DNA of 64,000 nucleotides, from contig CAIKMJ010000069.1 in NCBI GenBank assembly GCA_903828455.1, forward strand, positions 33,106-97,105, written 5' to 3'. The translations under genes were made by a program, and so were the position numbers. Positions 54,850-63,958 of the stretch are shown here, piece by piece. This stretch comes from an uncultured Acidobacteriia bacterium (GTDB lineage: Bacteria > Acidobacteriota > Terriglobia > Bryobacterales > Bryobacteraceae). The first letter of the stretch is position 1. Every line of letters starts with the position of its first letter. Under the pieces are notes generated by a model. That model worked only from the letters and a program-made list of their open reading frames with translations. It searched no databases and was not told the origin of the DNA.

Positions 54850-54855
54850 TATAAT
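54850..54855 (+). promoter_or_regulatory. Perfect -10 box (TATAAT) of the TMTC-like gene
   Basis: TATAAT ends 6 bases before an in-frame ATC at 54862 and 90 bases before the first in-frame ATG. The frame is open from 54859. The spacing suits a leaderless transcript starting at ATC 54862. Confidence 0.5.
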
Positions 54856-54945
54856 TGAGCCATCGCACACCCACGCAAATCCAAAGAGGAAACCAGCGAG
54901 TTCGTACTGATCTGGCTCTCGCTCGGCATCATTGCTGCCACGCTG

Positions 54946-57057
54946 ATGCTGGTCTGGTCCGGCACTTTCCATAACGTCTTCCACTACGACGATTTCGCCA
55001 ACATCGTCAACAACCGGTTCGTCCACGAATTCGGCTCCATTCCGCGTTTCTTTTTCGATCCGCGGGCCTTCAGCGAGGCCTCGGAATCGGCCGCCTGGCA
55101 CCCGCTTCTTTCAACCCTCTGGACGGTGGATTACTGGGCCGCGCGCGGCGCCGCGCCGCAGGTCTTCCTCATCGATTCGTTCGTCTGGTTCGTGCTGCAG
55201 CTGATTTTTCTTTACACGCTGTTCCGGCTGATTCCGGGCGGCAACAAGATCTCGGCGCTGGCGGGCGCGGCGCTCATCGGGCTGCATCCCATGTCGTCGG
55301 AAACGGTGAACTACATCTCGCAGCGGGGCGGAATCCTCGCGGCGCTCGGCGTTGAGGCCGGCCTCGCCATGTGGATCTTCTGGCCACGCATGGTTCCGGC
55401 ACGCATCGATCTGAAAGCCGGGGGGATGCCGAAGTCGAAGTCCCACGCGCGGCGAAAGCAGCTGCAACCCATTGTCGATAAGGTTTGGTCGGCGCTGCTC
55501 CGCGTTCCCGCACCCTACCTTTTCCCGGTGGTGGTGGCGATGCTGGCGTCGCCGCAGGCCGGGGCGTTCGCGCTGATCCTGCTCGCCTACGTGAAGCTCA
55601 TCGACAAGGAACGCTCTCCGCGGGAAATTATGCCGGCCGGTGTTGTCTGCGGCCTGCTCTGGTTTGTTCCGCTCGCCGTGACGTGGCGCTACGGCAGCGC
55701 GATCCGGCCCGCGGTGTGGCAATACTGGGCCACGCAGCCGCTGGTCACGGTGCGCTATTTCCTCGCGTTCCTCTGGCCCGGCCACCTGTCTGTCGATACC
55801 GGCCTCGAACCGGTCTCCTCCATCTTTTCGCCGCTCGCGCTGGCGGGCTATGCGGGGCTGGCAGCATTGATCGTCGGAGCGGTAAAGCTTTCGCGCCTCG
55901 ACACCTGGCGCACCACAAGCTTTGGCCTGTGGTGGTTTCTGCTGGCGCTGGTGCCGGACGCTCTGGCGCCGCAGCGCGAGGTGGAAGCGATTCCGCGCAT
56001 GTATGTGGCGGCCATCGGCCTCGCTTTCGCGGCAACGCGAGCCGGCGACGTGTTGCTCGCACGCGCCCGGCAGGCGGAGAAGACGAAGCTTTCGGTAACC
56101 GCGGCGGCTATTGCCGGCGGCGTCGTACTGCTGGTGGCGCTCGGCTACTCCACCTACCAGCGCAACACTGTCTGGGCGTCGGAGGAACTGCTCTGGCACG
56201 ACGCCGTGGAAAAGAATCCCGTCAACGGCCATGCTCTGACCCGGTACGCCGAAGTCATCAGCGGGTCCGGCGCCGACCTCACCACCGCCTACGGCATGAT
56301 GAAGGAAGCCGCCCGCGTGTCGCCGCAGGATCCCGCCGTGGAGGTTGCCCTCGCACTCACCGCGCAGCGCCTCGGCCAGCGCGCCGAAGCAGACGCTCAC
56401 TTCAAACGCGCCATCGCCGTCAAGCCGGACTGGGCCAACAGTTACGGCGCCTACTCCCAGTGGCTGCTCGCTCAGTTGCGCGAACCCGAAGCCGTGGACA
56501 ACGCAAAGAAGGCGCTGGGCCTTCGCTTCGACAGCGCCGACGCGCGCCATACGCTGTTCGACGTCTACATCCGGCACCACGACTGGGACAACGCGCTGCG
56601 CCTCGCCGATGAGACGCTGCGGCTCTACCCGGACGACATGGATGCCGAACGCACGGTGAACGTCGCCACCGTGGCCGAAAACGAACTGAAGCAGAGCGAG
56701 GCCGACGCGCCCAAACGCGGCAGCGACGGCTACCTCGCCCTGTCCGTTGTTTACTACAAGAACGGCAAATACGAAGACTGCATCCGCGCCGCGAAGGAAG
56801 CCCTGCGGATCAGTCCCAACCTCGCCGAAGCATGGTCGAACCTGGCCGCCGGTTACCACGAAATGGGCCGGATCGACGATTCCGTGGCCGCCGCGAAAGA
56901 GGTGGTTCGGTTAAATCCCCGCCTTCTCAACGCCCAGAAGAATCTGGACGCCTTGCTCGCCGAACAGGCCGCGCTGCGCGCCAAAGCAGCCGCGGGATCG
57001 TCGGCCGCCAAACAGCCGCCGGCAAAGCAGTCCGGAAAGCCGCGCCAGAAGCACTAG
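54946..57057 (+). CDS. TMTC-like membrane TPR protein (GT-C type)
   Basis: 703 residues from the first ATG. The frame extends upstream to 54859 and codes a plausible membrane helix (FVLIWLSLGIIAATLM), so the true N-terminus may start at ATC 54862. The N-terminal half is polytopic, with FHYDDFANIVNN in the first loop (Asp-Asp 15-16), WHPLLSTLW, GLHPMSSETVNYISQRG and SIDxG-like segments seen in TMTC-type O-mannosyltransferases. The C-terminal half (about 400-680) has TPR units: PAVEVALALTAQRLG, WANSYGAYSQWLLAQ and PNLAEAWSNLAAGYHEMG. It may be a GT-C glycosyltransferase with a TPR substrate arm, or a non-enzymatic relative. Confidence 0.83.
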   Translation: MLVWSGTFHNVFHYDDFANIVNNRFVHEFGSIPRFFFDPRAFSEASESAAWHPLLSTLWTVDYWAARGAAPQVFLIDSFVWFVLQLIFLYTLFRLIPGGNKISALAGAALIGLHPMSSETVNYISQRGGILAALGVEAGLAMWIFWPRMVPARIDLKAGGMPKSKSHARRKQLQPIVDKVWSALLRVPAPYLFPVVVAMLASPQAGAFALILLAYVKLIDKERSPREIMPAGVVCGLLWFVPLAVTWRYGSAIRPAVWQYWATQPLVTVRYFLAFLWPGHLSVDTGLEPVSSIFSPLALAGYAGLAALIVGAVKLSRLDTWRTTSFGLWWFLLALVPDALAPQREVEAIPRMYVAAIGLAFAATRAGDVLLARARQAEKTKLSVTAAAIAGGVVLLVALGYSTYQRNTVWASEELLWHDAVEKNPVNGHALTRYAEVISGSGADLTTAYGMMKEAARVSPQDPAVEVALALTAQRLGQRAEADAHFKRAIAVKPDWANSYGAYSQWLLAQLREPEAVDNAKKALGLRFDSADARHTLFDVYIRHHDWDNALRLADETLRLYPDDMDAERTVNVATVAENELKQSEADAPKRGSDGYLALSVVYYKNGKYEDCIRAAKEALRISPNLAEAWSNLAAGYHEMGRIDDSVAAAKEVVRLNPRLLNAQKNLDALLAEQAALRAKAAAGSSAAKQPPAKQSGKPRQKH

Positions 57058-57082
57058 CAACGGCGTCATCGCCGCGGCCGGT

Positions 57083-57640
57083 CTATTTCGCGACCGGCAC
57101 TTCGTAGTGAGCGAGGATCGCGTCCCACATTCCCCGCGCCTGCAGAATCATCTCCGCCACTTCCCGCACCGCTCCGCTGCCGCCGCGCGCCGTGGTGACG
57201 CAGTGCGCGGCGCTCTTCACTTCCGGACGCGCATTGGCCACCGCCACCCCCAGGCCGACGCGGTTGATCACCACGATATCGGTCAGGTCGTCGCCGATGT
57301 AGGCGACCTGCTCGGGCCGGACCTTCGCCTGGCTCAGGATCTCTTCAAGGATCGGGATCTTTTCGAGGTGCCCCTGATACACGTACGTCATGTTCAGCTG
57401 CTTCGCCCGCTCGGCCGCGCCCGCCGAAACACGGCCGCTGATGAGGCCGGTCCGGATGCCGCGCGCCTGCAGCCAGTTCAGCGCCAGTCCGTCCTGCGAA
57501 TCGAAGCCCTTGATTTCGATCACCTGGCCGTCTTCGCGGGGGTAATGGTAGAGCCGCCCGTCGGTCATCACACCGTCGACGTCCATCAGAAGCAGCTCGA
57601 TGCCGGCGGCGCGCGCGCGAAGGCTGTCGGTCAGGGTCAC
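57083..57640 (-). CDS. kdsC: KdsC-type HAD phosphatase
   Basis: 185 residues from GTG 57640, which follows GAGAGGAG at the right distance. HAD motif I is DVDGVMTDG (20-28), motif II TGLISGR, then GDDLTDIVVI. The C1-type cap-less form is shared by KDO-8-phosphate phosphatase (KdsC) and its relatives. It would release KDO for lipopolysaccharide core. Neu9P-like or other sugar-phosphate phosphatases remain possible, because kdsA and kdsB are not in the window. It is convergent with the TMTC-like gene and divergent from tilS. Confidence 0.87.
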   Translation of the reverse strand: MTLTDSLRARAAGIELLLMDVDGVMTDGRLYHYPREDGQVIEIKGFDSQDGLALNWLQARGIRTGLISGRVSAGAAERAKQLNMTYVYQGHLEKIPILEEILSQAKVRPEQVAYIGDDLTDIVVINRVGLGVAVANARPEVKSAAHCVTTARGGSGAVREVAEMILQARGMWDAILAHYEVPVAK

Positions 57641-57708
57641 GAAAATCTCCTCTCTCCCATTGTGCATGCCCTGCCTCCGCATAGCCGCCCGCGACCTACA
57701 ATCAAAGC

Positions 57709-59178
57709 GTGATCAACCGCGTTGCCGAATCGCTTGCGCGCAGCAAAGGGTGGCGTCCGGGCCACAGCCTGCGTCTCGGCGTGGCCGTTTCGGGCGGCGG
57801 CGATTCGGTCTTCCTGCTGTACGCGCTGCGCGAACTCGGCGTCGCCGCCGCCGTCCTGCACGTGAACCACGGGCTGCGCGGGGCCGAATCGGACCGCGAC
57901 GAAGCCTTTGTCCGCGATCTGGCCGGCCGGTTCGAACTGCCCTGCCACGTCTTCGTGGCGCCGGTCATTCAGGGCAACACGGAACAAGAGGCCCGGCGGC
58001 TGCGCTACCGGTTCTTTCACGAACACATCGCGCTCGGCCATTGCGACGCCGTAGCCACGGGCCACACGCTGGACGACCAGGCCGAAACCGTCCTCTACCG
58101 CTTCCTGCGCGGCTCGGGAACGGCCGGGCTGAGCGGCATCCGGCCCGTGCACGTGGATCCGGCGAGCGGCGCCATGATCCTGCGCCCGCTGCTCGGGCTG
58201 GGCCGGGACGAGATCCGCCAGTGGCTCGGCGACCGCCGGGCGGAATGGCGGGAAGATTCGAGCAACGCCAACCACGAATACGCCCGCAACCGCATCCGCA
58301 ACCTTCACCTGCCCGAACTGAGCCGGAGCATCAATCCGGGCCTGCCGCAGGTCCTCGCCTCCACCGCCGAATGGGCGCAGGGCGAGGAGGATTACTGGAG
58401 CGCCGAACTGGACCGGCTGGAACCCCGGCACCTGACGCGGCGCGGCGAAGCGGTGCTGCTCCGCGTGGCGCCGCTGCGAGCGCTGGACCTCGCGGTGCAG
58501 CGCCGCCTGCTGCGCCGTGCCATGGAGCGGGCGCGCGGTTCGCTGCGCGCCATCGATTTCGCCCACGTGGAGGCAGCCCGGGCGCTGCTCTCGACCGACG
58601 AAGGTTCGGGGCGCGTCCAGCTGCCCGACCTCGACATTTATCGTTCCTTCGACTGGCTGCGCCTTTCGCGGCTCGGCTACGATTCCCGGCTGGCCCGGGA
58701 CTTCGAACTGGAACTGCCGGTACCGGGGCGTCTGGAAATTGCCGAACGCCAGTTAACCATTGAGAGCGAACTGGTTACTTCCAGCCACGTATATAATGGT
58801 GGAGTGAACGGGGTTCTGGACCGAGACCGCTGTGAAAGTCCGCTGGTGCTGCGCAACTGGCAGCCGGGCGACCAGTTTCAGCGTTCCGGACATGCGCCCG
58901 GGAAGATGAAAACTCTGTTTCAGGAAGATCGCATTCCGCTATGGGAACGGCGCGCCTGGCCGGTCGTTGTGAGCGGCAAGTCTGTGGTCTGGAGCCGCAG
59001 GTTTGGAGTTTCGGCGCCTTATGCCGCGGGGCCGGAGACCAGGAATGCCGTAGTGATTCGCGAAGTGCATTCCGAAGAACTGGAATCGAACCCGCTCGGG
59101 ACGACGTCTACTGATATGAAGCGGGACTCTGGAGCCGGTTCCCGGCAGACGCACGTGCCGGGAGCGGAGGTATTGTGA
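57709..59178 (+). CDS. tilS: tRNA(Ile)-lysidine synthetase
   Basis: 489 residues with a GTG start. The PP-loop is SGGGDS (28-33), and [15 protein letters not shown] follows as usual for TilS. The C-terminal TilS domain ends the protein ([13 protein letters not shown]). It modifies cytidine-34 of tRNA-Ile(CAU). No Shine-Dalgarno is present, and a TACAAT -10-like box ends 6 bases before the GTG, as in a leaderless mRNA. The end overlaps ftsH as GTGA (59175-59178). Confidence 0.95.
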   Translation: MINRVAESLARSKGWRPGHSLRLGVAVSGGGDSVFLLYALRELGVAAAVLHVNHGLRGAESDRDEAFVRDLAGRFELPCHVFVAPVIQGNTEQEARRLRYRFFHEHIALGHCDAVATGHTLDDQAETVLYRFLRGSGTAGLSGIRPVHVDPASGAMILRPLLGLGRDEIRQWLGDRRAEWREDSSNANHEYARNRIRNLHLPELSRSINPGLPQVLASTAEWAQGEEDYWSAELDRLEPRHLTRRGEAVLLRVAPLRALDLAVQRRLLRRAMERARGSLRAIDFAHVEAARALLSTDEGSGRVQLPDLDIYRSFDWLRLSRLGYDSRLARDFELELPVPGRLEIAERQLTIESELVTSSHVYNGGVNGVLDRDRCESPLVLRNWQPGDQFQRSGHAPGKMKTLFQEDRIPLWERRAWPVVVSGKSVVWSRRFGVSAPYAAGPETRNAVVIREVHSEELESNPLGTTSTDMKRDSGAGSRQTHVPGAEVL

Positions 59179-61094
59179 ATTCAAACGTAAAAACCATCAT
59201 TTTCTGGGTTGTCCTCATCTGTGTTGCCATGCTGCTGTGGGCAGTGGTCAGGAACGGCCACACCAAGCCGGAGCGGGCGCTGAATTTCAGCGAATTTCTG
59301 GCCGAAGTGGAGAGCGGCAGCATCAAGACCGTCGCCATCAACGGCAATGAGGTGAAGGGCGATTTTGCCAGCGGCAAGGACTCGTTCCACACCATTGTGC
59401 CGAGCAACTATCCGAAGCTGTACGATCTGCTGAACGACAAGAAAGTGCAGATGCAGTTCAATGACAGCAATGCGAGCGGCTGGGTTTCGATCCTCGTGAA
59501 CGCGTCGCCGTTCCTGCTGCTGATCGGCTTCTGGATCTTCATGATGCGGCAGATGCAGAGCGGCGGCAACAAGGCGCTGAGCTTTGGCAAGAGCCGCGCG
59601 CGGCTGCATTCCACGCAGCAGCGCAAGGTGACGTTCAAGGACGTGGCGGGCGTGGAAGAGGCCAAGGAAGAGCTGCAGGAGATCATCGAATTCCTGCGTG
59701 AGCCGTCCAAATTCCAGAAGCTCGGCGGACGCATCCCGAAGGGCGTGCTGCTGATCGGTTCGCCCGGCACCGGCAAGACGCTGCTGGCGCGCGCCATCGC
59801 GGGCGAAGCGAACGTGCCGTTCTTCTCCATCTCGGGTTCGGACTTCGTGGAAATGTTCGTCGGCGTGGGCGCGAGCCGCGTGCGCGATCTGTTCGAACAG
59901 GGCAAGAAGAATGCGCCGTGCATTATCTTCATCGACGAAATCGACGCCGTGGGACGGCATCGCGGCGCCGGCCTCGGCGGCGGGCACGACGAGCGCGAAC
60001 AGACGCTCAACCAGCTGCTGGTGGAAATGGACGGCTTTGAATCGAACGAAGGCGTGATTCTGGTGGCGGCGACCAACCGCCCCGACGTGCTGGATCCGGC
60101 GCTGCTGCGCCCGGGCCGCTTCGACCGCCGCGTGGTGGTGGGACGTCCGGACGTGAACGGCCGCGAAGCGATCTTCAAAGTTCACACCAAGAAGGTTCCG
60201 CTCGGCGACGACGTGGAGCTGAACGTACTGGCCCGCGGCACACCGGGTCTGGCGGGCGCCGATCTGGCGAATCTGGTGAACGAAGCGGCGCTGAATGCGG
60301 CGCGCCAGAATCGCAAGGTCGTCATGATGATCGACTTCGAACTGGCCAAGGACAAGATCCTGATGGGCGCCGAGCGGCGGTCGATGATCCTCACCGATGC
60401 CGAGAAGCGCACCACCGCGTATCACGAAGCCGGGCACGCCGTAGTGGCTGTGCTGATGCCGAATGCCGATCCGCTGCACAAGGTTTCGATCATTCCGCGC
60501 GGCATGGCGCTGGGCGTGACGATGCAGCTGCCGGTGGACGACAAGCACAACTACAGCAAGGTTTACTGCGAGGACCAGCTGGCGATTCTGATGGGCGGCC
60601 GCATCGCCGAGGAAATCTATCTGAACCAGATGACCACGGGCGCGGGCAACGACATTGAGCGCGCGAGCGAAATGGCCCGCAAGATGGTCTGCGAGTGGGG
60701 CATGAGCGAGCTGGGTCCGCTGAGCTTCGGCAAGAAAGACGAGCAGATCTTCCTCGGCCGCGAGATCTCGCAGCACCGCGATTACAGCGAAGAGACGGCG
60801 ATCCGGATCGACGAAGAGGTCAAGCGCATCATCTCGACCGCTTACAGCCGGGCGCGCGCGATCATCGAGCAGCATTCGAAGGCGATGGTGGCGATTGCCG
60901 AAGCGCTGCTGGAGCGCGAAGTTCTGGACGGCGGCGAAGTGAAGACACTGCTGGACGGCGGCGATCTGCCGCCCTTCACCTCGGGCCGCCCGCAGCGCGA
61001 TTCGGTGGATCACCAGCAGGTGATCCGGCCGGAACCCGCGTCGGGCATCCGCCTGCCGGGGCTTTCCGAAGGCACCGGACCGCAGCCCGCGTAA
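59175..61094 (+). CDS. ftsH: ATP-dependent zinc metalloprotease FtsH
   Basis: 639 residues with a GTG start overlapping tilS. Two N-terminal transmembrane helices (about 7-25 and 105-124) frame a periplasmic domain. The AAA module has Walker A GSPGTGKT (195-202), Walker B IFIDEIDA (251-258) and the second region of homology near PGRFDRR. The Zn site is HEAGH (417-421). It degrades misfolded membrane proteins and regulators such as LpxC. The tilS-ftsH order is common in bacteria. Confidence 0.97.
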   Translation: MNSNVKTIIFWVVLICVAMLLWAVVRNGHTKPERALNFSEFLAEVESGSIKTVAINGNEVKGDFASGKDSFHTIVPSNYPKLYDLLNDKKVQMQFNDSNASGWVSILVNASPFLLLIGFWIFMMRQMQSGGNKALSFGKSRARLHSTQQRKVTFKDVAGVEEAKEELQEIIEFLREPSKFQKLGGRIPKGVLLIGSPGTGKTLLARAIAGEANVPFFSISGSDFVEMFVGVGASRVRDLFEQGKKNAPCIIFIDEIDAVGRHRGAGLGGGHDEREQTLNQLLVEMDGFESNEGVILVAATNRPDVLDPALLRPGRFDRRVVVGRPDVNGREAIFKVHTKKVPLGDDVELNVLARGTPGLAGADLANLVNEAALNAARQNRKVVMMIDFELAKDKILMGAERRSMILTDAEKRTTAYHEAGHAVVAVLMPNADPLHKVSIIPRGMALGVTMQLPVDDKHNYSKVYCEDQLAILMGGRIAEEIYLNQMTTGAGNDIERASEMARKMVCEWGMSELGPLSFGKKDEQIFLGREISQHRDYSEETAIRIDEEVKRIISTAYSRARAIIEQHSKAMVAIAEALLEREVLDGGEVKTLLDGGDLPPFTSGRPQRDSVDHQQVIRPEPASGIRLPGLSEGTGPQPA

Positions 61095-61109
61095 TTCGGC
61101 CCGGCGCAC

Positions 61110-61775
61110 GTGATTCCGGCGTTTCCGGTTTATCTGTTTGACATCGACGGTACTTTGCTGGATAGCGCAGCCGACATCTGCGGCGCTATCCAGCAGGTGC
61201 TTTCGGACCATGTTTCCTCCCTTCCCTCGTTTGACTACCTGAAGAGCTTCATCGGGGTTCACCTCGATGTGGTCTTCTCCGACATACTTCCGCACTACGA
61301 CCGCGCACAGCTGGACGGCCTGATCCAGCACTACAGAACCGCGTATCCGGCCCGCGGACACGCCGCGACCAGCGTCTACCCGGGCGTGGCGGAGGCGCTT
61401 TCCGCGCTGCCCGGCCGCAAGGCTACGGCGACGACCAAAGGCACGCCGACCACGCGCGCGGTGCTGGCGCAGTTCGGCCTCCTCGACCGCTTCGACCACG
61501 TGCAGGGCACGGACGGCTTTCCGTGCAAGCCGGCGCCGGACGTGCTGTTCCGATCGATGGAAGCGCTCGGGGCGAAGCCGCACGAGTGCCTCTTCATCGG
61601 AGACTCCGCCGCCGATATGGAAGCGGGGCGCAGGGCCGGGGTGCGGACGTGCGCCGTTCGCTACGGCTACGGCAGCGAACCGGAACTGGACCGCTGGGCG
61701 CCGGACTACCGGGTCTCCGACCTGCGGGAGTTGCTTCCAACGGGGCTGCTTTCAACGGGGCCTCTGCCGGCGTAA
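61110..61775 (+). CDS. Phosphoglycolate phosphatase-type HAD hydrolase
   Basis: 221 residues with a GTG start. HAD motif I is DIDGTLLD (11-18), then TTKGTPT (motif II), KPAPD (motif III) and FIGDSAADMEAGRRAG (motif IV). It resembles Gph, which hydrolyses 2-phosphoglycolate. The C-terminus ends in a repeated LLPTG/LLSTG segment encoded by two 15-bp DNA units, not part of the HAD fold. It follows ftsH by 15 bases. Confidence 0.87.
   Translation: MIPAFPVYLFDIDGTLLDSAADICGAIQQVLSDHVSSLPSFDYLKSFIGVHLDVVFSDILPHYDRAQLDGLIQHYRTAYPARGHAATSVYPGVAEALSALPGRKATATTKGTPTTRAVLAQFGLLDRFDHVQGTDGFPCKPAPDVLFRSMEALGAKPHECLFIGDSAADMEAGRRAGVRTCAVRYGYGSEPELDRWAPDYRVSDLRELLPTGLLSTGPLPA
61733..61762 (+). repeat. Two 15-bp tandem repeats at the 3' end of the HAD hydrolase gene
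   Basis: TTGCTTCCAACGGGG is followed by CTGCTTTCAACGGGG in frame, so the protein tail repeats a Leu-Leu-x-Thr-Gly pattern. The unit length equals that of the two intergenic arrays at 6.9 and 10.5 kb. Confidence 0.65.
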
Positions 61776-61792
61776 CTGCGGCCGGCCCGGCC

Positions 61793-62665
61793 TTAGCTGC
61801 TGTGGCGGATCACTTCCACCGAGCAGGCGGCGTGCAGCGCGACGGGTTCGGACACGCTGCCGAGCAGGAAGCGGCTGACGCCGCGGCGGCCGTGCGAGCC
61901 CATCACGATGAGGTCGGCCTGCCAGCGCGCGGCCTCTTCGATGATCAGCTGCTCGGGCGCGGCCATGGGCACCATCACGGTATCCATCACCTTGAGTCCG
62001 GCGGCGGTGAGCGTCTGCTCGGCGGTCCGGATGGCCTCCTGGGCGTGCTGCATGGCGGTGGCGCGGATACGGGCGGCTTCGGCGCTCTCGGTGTAGCCCG
62101 GGTAAAGATACCGAACGGAGGCTGACACCGGCTCGACGACGCTCAGGACTTCGAAGACGGTCTGGCCAGGCCAGGCGCGCGCGGTGAGGCTGACCACGGC
62201 CATCTTCGAATAATCCGAGCCATCGACGGGCACGAGAACGCGGAAGCCGCCCGTATCGGCCTCCGGCCCGGGGCGACAGATGCGCACCGAGCAGTGAGCA
62301 AAACGCAGAACGCGACGGGCGACGGAACCGCCCAGCAGGTGCGTGGACCGGCCGGCGGCCGGGGCACCGACGATGACGAGGCCCGCGCCCATTTCGGTGG
62401 CTTCGCGGACGATGACATCGGACGGATCACCCTGCCTCGCGATGCCGATGGCGTCGAGGCCCTGGGCGCGCAGACCGGCGGCGCAGCCATCGGCCTGGCG
62501 ACTGGCGCGGTCCAGCAGCTGGCCTTCGAGGCCAGGAGCGCGATCGAGCGGTTCGACGACCGTGAGGACCGTGAAGGAGGTGCCGGGCAGCCAGACGTCC
62601 TTCGCCACGCGGCGAAGGAAGCATTCGCTGGACTTCGAGGCATCCCATGCGAGCAGGATTTTCAC
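61793..62665 (-). CDS. Tandem universal stress protein (UspA)
   Basis: 290 residues from GTG 62665, where the first Usp strand (VKILLAWDASKSS) starts. Two Usp domains lie in tandem (about 1-140 and 147-290). The second carries the ATP-binding pattern GSHGRRG then FLLGSVSEPVALHA. The first has GAPAAGRSTHLLGGSVARRV, similar but less typical. It is a cytoplasmic stress protein with no operon partner, converging on the HAD gene. Confidence 0.9.
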   Translation of the reverse strand: MKILLAWDASKSSECFLRRVAKDVWLPGTSFTVLTVVEPLDRAPGLEGQLLDRASRQADGCAAGLRAQGLDAIGIARQGDPSDVIVREATEMGAGLVIVGAPAAGRSTHLLGGSVARRVLRFAHCSVRICRPGPEADTGGFRVLVPVDGSDYSKMAVVSLTARAWPGQTVFEVLSVVEPVSASVRYLYPGYTESAEAARIRATAMQHAQEAIRTAEQTLTAAGLKVMDTVMVPMAAPEQLIIEEAARWQADLIVMGSHGRRGVSRFLLGSVSEPVALHAACSVEVIRHSS

Positions 62666-62802
62666 GCTCTGACCAGAGCAGTTCAAGTGCCACGCCAGCG
62701 GACCCGGTTCACAGGGGCAACGAGGCGCGGGCAGCGGCAAATGCCGCAGCGGCGGCGGGCGGCTGCGGCAGAGTGCGCGGCGAACGAGTTCACGAAGCGT
62801 CC

Positions 62803-63822
62803 TTAAGGCGGGACGGCCCAGTAGCGGTCGCGGCACTGGACGGTGAGGTCCCGGCTGTTGAGGCCGGGGCGGGTGACGGTGAGCTGAAGGCGGCGGAATT
62901 CGGCGAATTCGGCCGGGCGGTCGGACACGTAGCCGAGGCTGTACTGGTTGCGGAGATCCTCCTCAATGATGGCGAAGGCCTGATCGATGGGGAGTTTTTT
63001 GGAGATTTCGAAGTAGCCGCCGCCGGTTTCGGCGGAGAGGCGTTTGAGGACGGGGCGGCCATCGCGACCGCCGGCGGAGGAATCGGCGTAGAGGATGGAG
63101 TAGACGAGGACGCCGCCGCGGTGGGCGGATTCGATGGCTTCGGCGAGGGACTTCCGGCTGCCGTTGTCGTCGCCATCGGTGAGGAGGAGGAGGGCTTTGC
63201 GGCCGGTGAGGGGCCGCATGATTTCCTCGGAGGCCTGGGCGATGGCGTCGAAAAGGAGGGTTTCGGCGCCGGCGGAGCGCATTTCCCGGACGGTCTGGGT
63301 GTCGACGAAGGCGAGGGCGTCGTTGAGTTTGACGCGGGAGGAGGTGAGGGTGGCGCGGGGGCGGATGAAGGTGTCGAATTGTTCGATGAAGACGCGGTCG
63401 CCGGGGCCTTTATCGGGGGAGGTTTCGCGCAGGACCTGATCGAAGAAGCGCATGGCGGCGCCGCGTTCGGCGTTGAGGACGCGCTGCTGGGAGCCGCTGG
63501 TATCGATGAGGAGGCCGAGGACGAGAGGGAGGTCGGATTCGCGGGAGAAGTAGCGGATTGACTGGGGGTGGCCGTTTTCGAGAAGGGTGAAGTCGTCTTT
63601 GGTGAGGTCTTTGATGAGTTCGCCGCGGCGGTTGCGGATGTTGGCGAGGAGGTTGACGACGGCGGTGTCGGAGGAGAAGACGGCTTCGGCTTCGCCGGGC
63701 GCTGACGTGTCGGGCGCGGGTTTCCGGAGGCGCTGGGCGCGGGCGGGCGAAACGAGGGGGCCGAGCGCGCCGGCGGCGGCGGCGAGGAAGCGGCGACGGG
63801 TTGGACGGGATGCGTTCGTCAT
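62803..63822 (-). CDS. Secreted VWFA-related protein, acidobacterial type
   Basis: 339 residues from the ATG at 63822. A twin-arginine signal (RRRFLAAAAGALG) suggests Tat export. The VWFA domain begins near residue 80: LIDTSGSQQ is the MIDAS D-x-S-x-S motif and LLLLTDGDDNGS the later Asp site. The N-terminal block with VVNLLANIRNRRGELIKDL and DFTLLENG is typical of the Acidobacteria-enriched VWFA family, whose role is unknown. The gene is the last of its own unit, upstream of the UspA gene. Confidence 0.88.
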   Translation of the reverse strand: MTNASRPTRRRFLAAAAGALGPLVSPARAQRLRKPAPDTSAPGEAEAVFSSDTAVVNLLANIRNRRGELIKDLTKDDFTLLENGHPQSIRYFSRESDLPLVLGLLIDTSGSQQRVLNAERGAAMRFFDQVLRETSPDKGPGDRVFIEQFDTFIRPRATLTSSRVKLNDALAFVDTQTVREMRSAGAETLLFDAIAQASEEIMRPLTGRKALLLLTDGDDNGSRKSLAEAIESAHRGGVLVYSILYADSSAGGRDGRPVLKRLSAETGGGYFEISKKLPIDQAFAIIEEDLRNQYSLGYVSDRPAEFAEFRRLQLTVTRPGLNSRDLTVQCRDRYWAVPP

Positions 63823-63938
63823 CAAAGCGTTGCTGACGCGATGGTAGCGCAAGGTGGTTCCAGCAGGTTGCGAGCGGGCGGGGCGTTTGGGCGCAGTTGT
63901 GGTGTGCCGGCGGGCGGGCGGCGGAGGATGGAGGCGAA

Positions 63939-63958
63939 AAAGGCGGTCAGGCGGCCTT
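63939..63958 (-). terminator. Candidate terminator overlapping the partial gene's stop
   Basis: AAAGGC and GCCTTT arms (6 bp) with a loop of about 9 bases, followed on the minus strand by TTTTT. The stop codon of the partial gene lies in the loop. Confidence 0.35.
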
